Below are positions 58,727-64,000 of a DNA stretch of 64,000 nucleotides, one piece after another. The stretch is from Fasciola hepatica (lineage: Eukaryota; Platyhelminthes; Trematoda; Plagiorchiida; Fasciolidae): positions 3,800,501 through 3,864,500 of the forward strand of contig CANUEZ040000159.1 in assembly GCA_948099385.1 (NCBI GenBank), written 5' to 3'. A program made the position numbers and the translations under genes. The notes beneath the pieces are model-generated. The model was not told the origin of the DNA. It searched no databases and saw nothing but the letters and a program-made list of their open reading frames with translations. Numbering within the stretch: position 1 is the stretch's first letter; each line of letters begins with the position of its first letter.

Positions 58727-59300
58727 TCACAATATAGCAACGGACAAAGGACGGCTGAGGGTTATTACATCCCCCGTGGGAACGGTTACTTGAGGCTTAT
58801 CTGCTTCGAATGTGTTTGATAAATGTCCCCTGGGAGAGTGTATTTTAGGCCTAGGATGTAATATGTACTGACTACCGATGCTAATATATGCACTTAGCCT
58901 GACAAAAGAAAGTTTGGTGTTGTTGGTCAGGATGTCTTCCAGCTGAGGGTCACCACGAGTCGGAGTGTGACAGATACTGAGATTTAAGGAAAGGAGGAAA
59001 AGGGTTGATGCGTGAGTAAACTCACCCACTATAACGTGATTTCCATCGAGCGTAAGTAAAATAAAGAAGTAAAAAACCATATAAAGGGCTTGCTGATGTT
59101 TGTGAGCGTTGTGGTGCTACGTGAATGTTGCTGATGAGGACCTGATGGGAAAGAGAGAATATAGGGTGACGTGATATAGGTGAACAGTCGAAGCCACCAA
59201 ATGAGTGGGGAAAAAATGCGTATAATTTGCCACATCACTCAGAATTTACTTAGAAGGCAAAGCAGAGGCCTTTTTTGTAATGTTCACGGTTTGGCGACAG
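58727..59300 (-). pseudogene. LINE H endonuclease
   Basis: The frame 58,727-59,080 has HVIVGEFTHASTLFLLSLNL, where the family has VxGDFN, then HTPTRGDPQLEDILTNNTKL, the family's P-T-R-G-x-x-LDLILTN. Then SIGSQYILHPRPKIHSPRG, with SQY in place of Ser-Asp-His. The preceding frame 59,029-59,238 ends YITSPYILSFPSGPHQQHS, corresponding to the YRSP block. With the RT downstream this gives the normal LINE order. Two catalytic motifs are altered, so this copy is inactive. Confidence 0.75.
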
Positions 59301-61510
59301 CCCACAAGTTCTTCTTGTGGAACCGCAGCGTCCTTCGTGTTGGCGTTCAATCGAGTTTTTTGTAAACCTACAGCACAGGTAGCTCTGAAGCTGAGGGCCA
59401 TGAGCAGGTATATAAGGTCTGACTGACTGTGAAGAGAGTAAGCAAATTATTACTTTCGGCACTGGGAATCGTCTCAATGCTTGGCTTTGGGCACCTAACA
59501 ACATTGTGCATAGCTCCTTCGCTTTTTTCGCATGAGAACTCCAGTTTCAGGCTTCGGAAAGTGAGTGCATACATTGTTGTCGAGACACTTCTTTTATCAA
59601 TAGCAAAAACGGCTTCGGATAACTACAGGTAGGCAAGATACCAAAAACGGGTTGACTTAAACAAATAGTTCCGACGGAGAGTAATTCCAGAGGCGGACCT
59701 ACACGTGGAGCAGCCATTCACAGGGAGCTCAGAAGAACCGAATGTGGCACGATGAATATATTGCATCTTACCTTCCCACATTCGGAAGCAGAGGGTAGCT
59801 TATGAGTTCCCAAAAATCCCTTTGATATACAAAATAACAGGAAGGGAAATGGTTCTATTTTTCAACCACCCCTAAATAAAACCTCGAATTTCAAACCAAG
59901 TCCCCTTGGACTTGAATTCACTATCTCAACGGGACTTTTAGCTAGAGGGAGCGAAAAGCAAAGGTCCTGATTTGCTCAGAGCGCTTTCAACGGTTCAGTG
60001 CTCCTGCCTCCAAATAGCAAGCATTGCTGGTCTTGGATAGCATCTAGGAGCCTCTAAACAGCGAGTAGCCCAAGCGAATGCAGAACTGAAATGAAAACTT
60101 TAAGTGCGGTACTATTCATGGGTCACGTTACCAATACACGCCGATCATACCTTTGGCAATGAGCCCTGGTCACTAACCAGCGGGTAGATAGTCAAAATCA
60201 GGGCGAAAATTGCACAGAGGGGTCATAAAAATAAGTTGAAATGGAGCACCAATCCTGTGGTCCCAAAACCTTTTGCAACCATATTCAGACCCAAAATACA
60301 GCTTCTCCAGGGTTGCGTCCCACATTTACCGCAAGCAAACTAAATGTCTACAATCCATCGACGTGAGTGGGAAAAGTGAGACCGGGCCATAATTACACCG
60401 GAATGCCTTGATTTAGTATAACTGTTTACCGTACCAGGTGCCGCGAAGTTACCACAGTCGGGAATTGAGATTATGAGGGGAAAATGAAATGCCTGAAGGG
60501 TAGGCTGATTGTCGACCAAAAAAGTGTTAGCAAGAATAAGGTTGGAGACGACAGTCTGAGGTGAGTCAGAAAGTGGATGTAGGGGTAGGGACGAGGAAAT
60601 TTTAGTCCATATGTATTTCGGCGCGGTTGATCTCCTGTGTCTTTGTAGTCATCAGTTTCTTCAAAAACCTGTGAGCAACTACTGAGCAAGTTTGGAGTGC
60701 GCTTTTCTTTCACTCATGAGAAATGACAATCATGTGGAGTGTATTAAGCTCCGCCGCGATTGAAGAAAAAACTGTCCAACATAATATGCCACGATATTCG
60801 TGAACGCAAGGCGGCTTTCATGGTATCTTTAGACGGATGGGGCACCATTTTTTGGGTACACCAGTGCGTCGACTTTTGGCCACAGTGCAAGCGCTTTCCA
60901 TGAACTCCTCGAACACCCGCCCCCCTCATATACGACTCAGAGGCACCAGCAAGTGGTGGAAAAATTTGGGAAAAGTAAACTTGACACCCTGCTACAAATT
61001 TATTTTTTTCCGATCCACTTGGTGGCAGTGTGCTGGTCTGAAGAGATACTGGGGTGCTCAGGTTCCTCCGAAAAACGGACCCAAACAATCTTGCTCATAA
61101 GCTTTTCGGGCTGTCAATTAAAGGACTACTCGAATTTTGGTCACAGCTGTGCAGAAAGCGGCCACCCTTCCCCCCCCCACCCCCCGAAATCCTCCGCCGT
61201 TCCATTGTGTCCGTTCGGTGAGGAAGTATTCTGCTTGGACTGGCCTATAAATTGCCTTGAAACCGTAGCTGAGTTTGGCTTCTTCCACATGACTACCACT
61301 AACGTCACTCCATCACCAAACCTGCAGAGGACCAAAATGAGCTGCTCATAACTCAGCAACCACCCAGCACCCTTCGACTAAGCCACCCGGGAGGAAAGTC
61401 CCTCAAAGTGTAGACAGAGTACTTTGCGATGAGGAGGGTAGCTACAAGGAGTTTTTCAGCTACACTTAGCTAATTTACACAAATCTCGAAAAAGAGCGAG
61501 AATGATCCAA
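59300..61510. other. unidentified; may include 5' part of LINE H
   Basis: Minus frames at 59,250-59,504 and 59,368-59,574 are in LINE H orientation and could be the start of its endonuclease, but motifs are not clear. Frames at 60,471-60,713, 60,744-61,088 (minus) and 60,953-61,351 (plus) are not recognised. A C-rich run lies near 61,170-61,187. Confidence 0.25.
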
Positions 61511-61519
61511 AGTTTCTAT

Positions 61520-61720
61520 GGTGCTGGATTATTAAATAAACAGCAATGCAAAATATATACAAACCTGGAATATGCTATAATGAAGAACCAAAACAGGAGC
61601 CGGGTTCGCGATGCGAGACAGACCGGCACGTGATTCATGCAGGTCCAAGCAGGAAGTGACAAAGTCACTCTTCGGACGCGAATAATTAAGGGTTGGTTCA
61701 CTAAAACGTGCCTGGTTAGG
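61520..61720 (-). repeat. diverged BEL/Pao LTR fragment
   Basis: It aligns over about 180 bp with 43,430-43,620 in the same orientation. On the minus strand both show TTCGCGyCC followed by GGACCTGCrTGA, CACGTGCC, AGGTTTGTAT and TTTAATAATC-like blocks in the same order and spacing. Identity is perhaps 65-70% by eye. No gag or pol was recognised on either side, so it may be a solo LTR or the last trace of an element. Confidence 0.55.
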
Positions 61721-63120
61721 AAGGCGCAAGTAAAGCACACAAGTAAGTACTTAGGCTAGGGCAGGTTACTCTGTTGTTCTTGGAGGACTTCACAGAGCCA
61801 TTTCTTAAAGTGGCCAAAAATCGTGTTCTTAACTCAGTCGACTTCGGATTCATATCTATAACGGTCCCCACTTCTTTTTCAACGGCTTCGGGCGCCACAA
61901 ACGTCACGCACTTCCTTCGAGGAGCACTGCCCTTGATGTCATATGGGCTGGGCTTTCCCCACCCAAAACTAGTCTTTGTTGTTCAGGCGGTGATTTAGCC
62001 CTTATTTTAGGACTCTGCCACAAAGGCGGCGAATCTGCTTGTCTTGTATAATATACGTTACACAAGAGGCCGCCGAATCTATCAACTCTCACTGCGCAAC
62101 ATCTACTGTCTTTAGGTGTGCTACTGGCGACTTACCACCTTCAAGAGCAGGGCTGGACTTTTGATATCATATATGTATCAAGGCTGTGCTATGGCTCCGC
62201 TTCTTACTTCAAATGCCTCAGAAAAATAAGTGCGACTCGATTAATGCATTTAAATGCATGACATCCAGAGAGTATTGTCTTGGCGAACGAAGATGTTTCA
62301 CCTCGTCGAAAAATCGCTGGCATTGTTCCCCCTTCCTCCAAGGCTTCTGCTTCCCGTCGATGGTCCATCGGAACCCCTGACCGCATGTATGCTGCAACAA
62401 AATCGTCACTAGCAGTACACAAGGTCCTATTATCCCAAAGAATCTAAGAAAGAAGATACTCGAGACGAAATTGACCTTCGCATCGGCTGTGTATCAGCAA
62501 ATTCACATTGCAGCCGGTAATTATCCTAATATACCTCCAAAAACAACCGTAAAGCTTTCTGCGCTGGTAGCAACGTGACTCCCAGACTTTTGGATGAAAC
62601 ACTCCCAGTATCAAAAAGAATATTTCTTAAGACTCCATGGCTATTACTCACTCATTTCGTCCATCAGAAGCCGCCACTTTTGAGTAGATTTCACATCAGT
62701 TTGGCCAAGTCCACTGTCCCACATTTACCACCCAGGAGCGCTAGAAGTCATTTACTCAAATCTGAGCGGGACTGCACGTGGGACATCTAATGGGTACCCG
62801 CCCAAACAAGCTTGCTAAATTTCTGAACGCAAAACCCGCGCAAATGAGAAGTGATGCAGCACCGAAGGGGTATATGGTGAGTCGGAACTCCCTTGGACTT
62901 TCGACGAAATCATTGTTGGGGTATAGCTTGAACTGGAGAGCTTCTTGGTCTCTCCCAGGTACCTATACCCACAACATTCTGTCTTCATTATCCGCGACTG
63001 GTCCCCGCAAAACCGCAACAGAAGACCAACCAGGTTAGCTACAAAAAGAGGGCAAGATGGTCGTCTCACGATTTGGTGTCAAGTTTGGCGGTATCACCAA
63101 AAACCTCGTGAGCACTTTTT
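61720..63120. other. unidentified stretch
   Basis: No family match. Frames at 61,774-61,998, 62,186-62,380, 62,575-62,790 and 62,778-63,038 (plus) have no motif that I can name. Confidence 0.3.
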
Positions 63121-63124
63121 GGCT

Positions 63125-63345
63125 TCTTTGAACATTTCGCTTGGCTGACTGTTCTTTGCACTCTTCCCTTCACGTGCGAATCTGAGGTCATCCAACCAAC
63201 CTGTGCAGGGAAGCACCAGACTCAAGTTTCGTGCAAGTTAGAGGCCGTCAGTGGTGAATATCCAGCTTCACACCCAGGGTTTGAACCTGGGCCCTTTCAC
63301 CTCGGAGGAGTGTACGTTGCCACTGCGCCGCCTCGCTCTCTTCCG
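63125..63345 (-). mobile_element. tRNA-derived SINE, minus-strand copy
   Basis: On the minus strand a tRNA-like head with an A-box region GGCGCAGTGGCAACGTACAC (around 63,311-63,331) is followed about 30 bp later by a B box, CCAGGTTTCAAACC-type, at 63,276-63,290 (plus strand AGGGTTTGAACCTGG). A body and tail ending near ACAGTCAGCCAAGCG (about 63,140-63,153) follow. It aligns along its length with the plus-strand copy at 63,420-63,635. The A and B boxes are RNA polymerase III promoter elements. It is not a tRNA gene, as no cloverleaf 3' half is present. Confidence 0.8.
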
Positions 63346-63419
63346 AGCTGATCCGGGCAGCTGATTCGGTCCCAACCCTTAACGTACAAACCAAGCTTAC
63401 CCTGGTGGTTCGAATCAGC

Positions 63420-63635
63420 TCGGAAGGGAGCGGGGTGGCGCAGTGGTAACATACACTCCTTCGAGTTGAAAGGGCCGGGGTTCAAGCCCTGGGTGTAGAG
63501 GGATATGCACCACTGATGATCTCTAACATGGGCAACACTCGAGTCCGGCGCTTCCGAGTGCAGGTTGGTCGGGGGACCTGAGGTTTTTGAGTGGAAAGAG
63601 TCAAAAAGACAGTCAGCTGAACAAAGAATCACCGA
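63420..63635 (+). mobile_element. tRNA-derived SINE, plus-strand copy
   Basis: The head contains GTGGCGCAGTGG (63,435-63,446, A-box like) and GGGTTCAAGCCCT (63,478-63,490, B-box like). The body reads CACCACTGATGATCTCTAAC and the tail ACAGTCAGCTGAACAAAG (63,609-63,626). It pairs head-to-head with the minus-strand copy; the heads are about 75 bp apart and both are flanked by the same CAGCTCGGAA sequence. The two differ by roughly 20%, so they are not a recent duplicate. Confidence 0.8.
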
Positions 63636-63639
63636 TCCC

Positions 63640-64000
63640 ACATATCACCCGCAAGTAATTGTGTGATACATACTGTTTGAATTCGTTATTGCTCACTGGA
63701 AAAGATACAAGCCTAAGCTGTTTCACTCTGCACTTTTGGAATGGGAATCGCATAACCTTTCTCTGAGTACTAATTCATAACAGCCGAGCACCTGCCTTCA
63801 AATTCGGGGTCTCAGTGAAACCTCTTATTCAAAGTTTCTTACGACTGACTGTTCCAATATGATCGCCACCATTATTTGGATATCCGTATTTTCCAGGCAA
63901 TTCTATGTGAAGATAGTCCTGTCCCACCTTCAGAGTCTTCTTCAAACTATATATGGCTCATAATTCCTCGACTGAAAACCTATTCTCAATTGAGCCGTCA
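63640..64000. other. no recognised feature
   Basis: Nothing coding or repetitive recognised between the SINE tail and the window end. Confidence 0.3.

Noticed and set aside
59250..59574. N-terminal endonuclease block of LINE H
   Set aside because: Right place and strand, but no TETW- or GGG-type motif could be read in any frame.
63430..63500. Functional tRNA gene
   Set aside because: A and B boxes are present, but I cannot fold an acceptor stem or anticodon arm, and a SINE body follows. The second copy 200 bp away confirms a SINE.
1..64000. CRISPR array, operons, riboswitches, bacterial promoters or rRNA
   Set aside because: No regularly spaced short repeats, no rRNA-like conserved sequence, and the content is clearly eukaryotic repeats.

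Overview
The window looks like repeat-rich nuclear DNA from a metazoan, most plausibly a flatworm with a large genome (tapeworm or fluke). The sign is the mixture of decayed CR1-type LINEs, BEL/Pao LTR retrotransposons, a Penelope-like element with a GIY-YIG endonuclease, a MULE transposase and tRNA-derived SINEs, with no bacterial-style gene anywhere. The species assignment is inference. I recognise no host gene: every protein family identified belongs to a transposable element, and all copies carry frameshifts or stops.

Layout. 0.4-3.4 kb: a minus-strand LINE (A), endonuclease then reverse transcriptase (RT). 5.8-7.3 kb: a plus-strand LINE (B) of the same family, split by about 0.55 kb that contains an (ATT)n tract. 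9.5-11.6 kb: a very old minus-strand BEL/Pao-like relic. 14.9-16.0 kb: a MULE transposase pseudogene with a SWIM-like zinc finger. 17.6-18.5 kb: the 3' part of a Penelope-like element. 18.7-20.5 kb: a minus-strand BEL/Pao pol fragment.

The dominant structure is a huge inverted repeat. Bases 19,082-26,736 return as reverse complement at 29,527-37,181. The arms are about 7,655 bp each, the centre is at 28,131.5 and the spacer is about 2.79 kb. Every position checked obeys x + y = 56,263, so I see no net indel, and I found only about a dozen mismatches by eye. Each arm holds part of the BEL/Pao pol gene, a CR1-like LINE (C) and a second LINE (D). On the left the BEL pol gene runs straight through the outer edge of the palindrome. 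On the right it is cut there and abuts an unrelated repeat, so the right arm looks like the derived copy.

Right of the palindrome: a repeat fragment (37.2-37.4 kb), two tandem units of about 272 bp (37.5-38.0 kb), then a nearly complete but dead minus-strand BEL/Pao element. That element reads gag, protease, RT, RNase H, integrase, DUF5641 between 43.2 and 37.8 kb, with LTR-like sequence at 43.4-43.95 kb. Then come CR1-like LINEs E (44.3-46.0, minus), F (48.3-49.8, minus) and G (51.2-53.1, plus). LINE H (57.5-59.3, minus) is the least damaged. A diverged LTR fragment lies at 61.5-61.7 kb and a head-to-head pair of tRNA-derived SINEs at 63.1-63.6 kb. The rest, about 40% of the window, holds nothing I can name and is probably older repeat debris and non-coding DNA.
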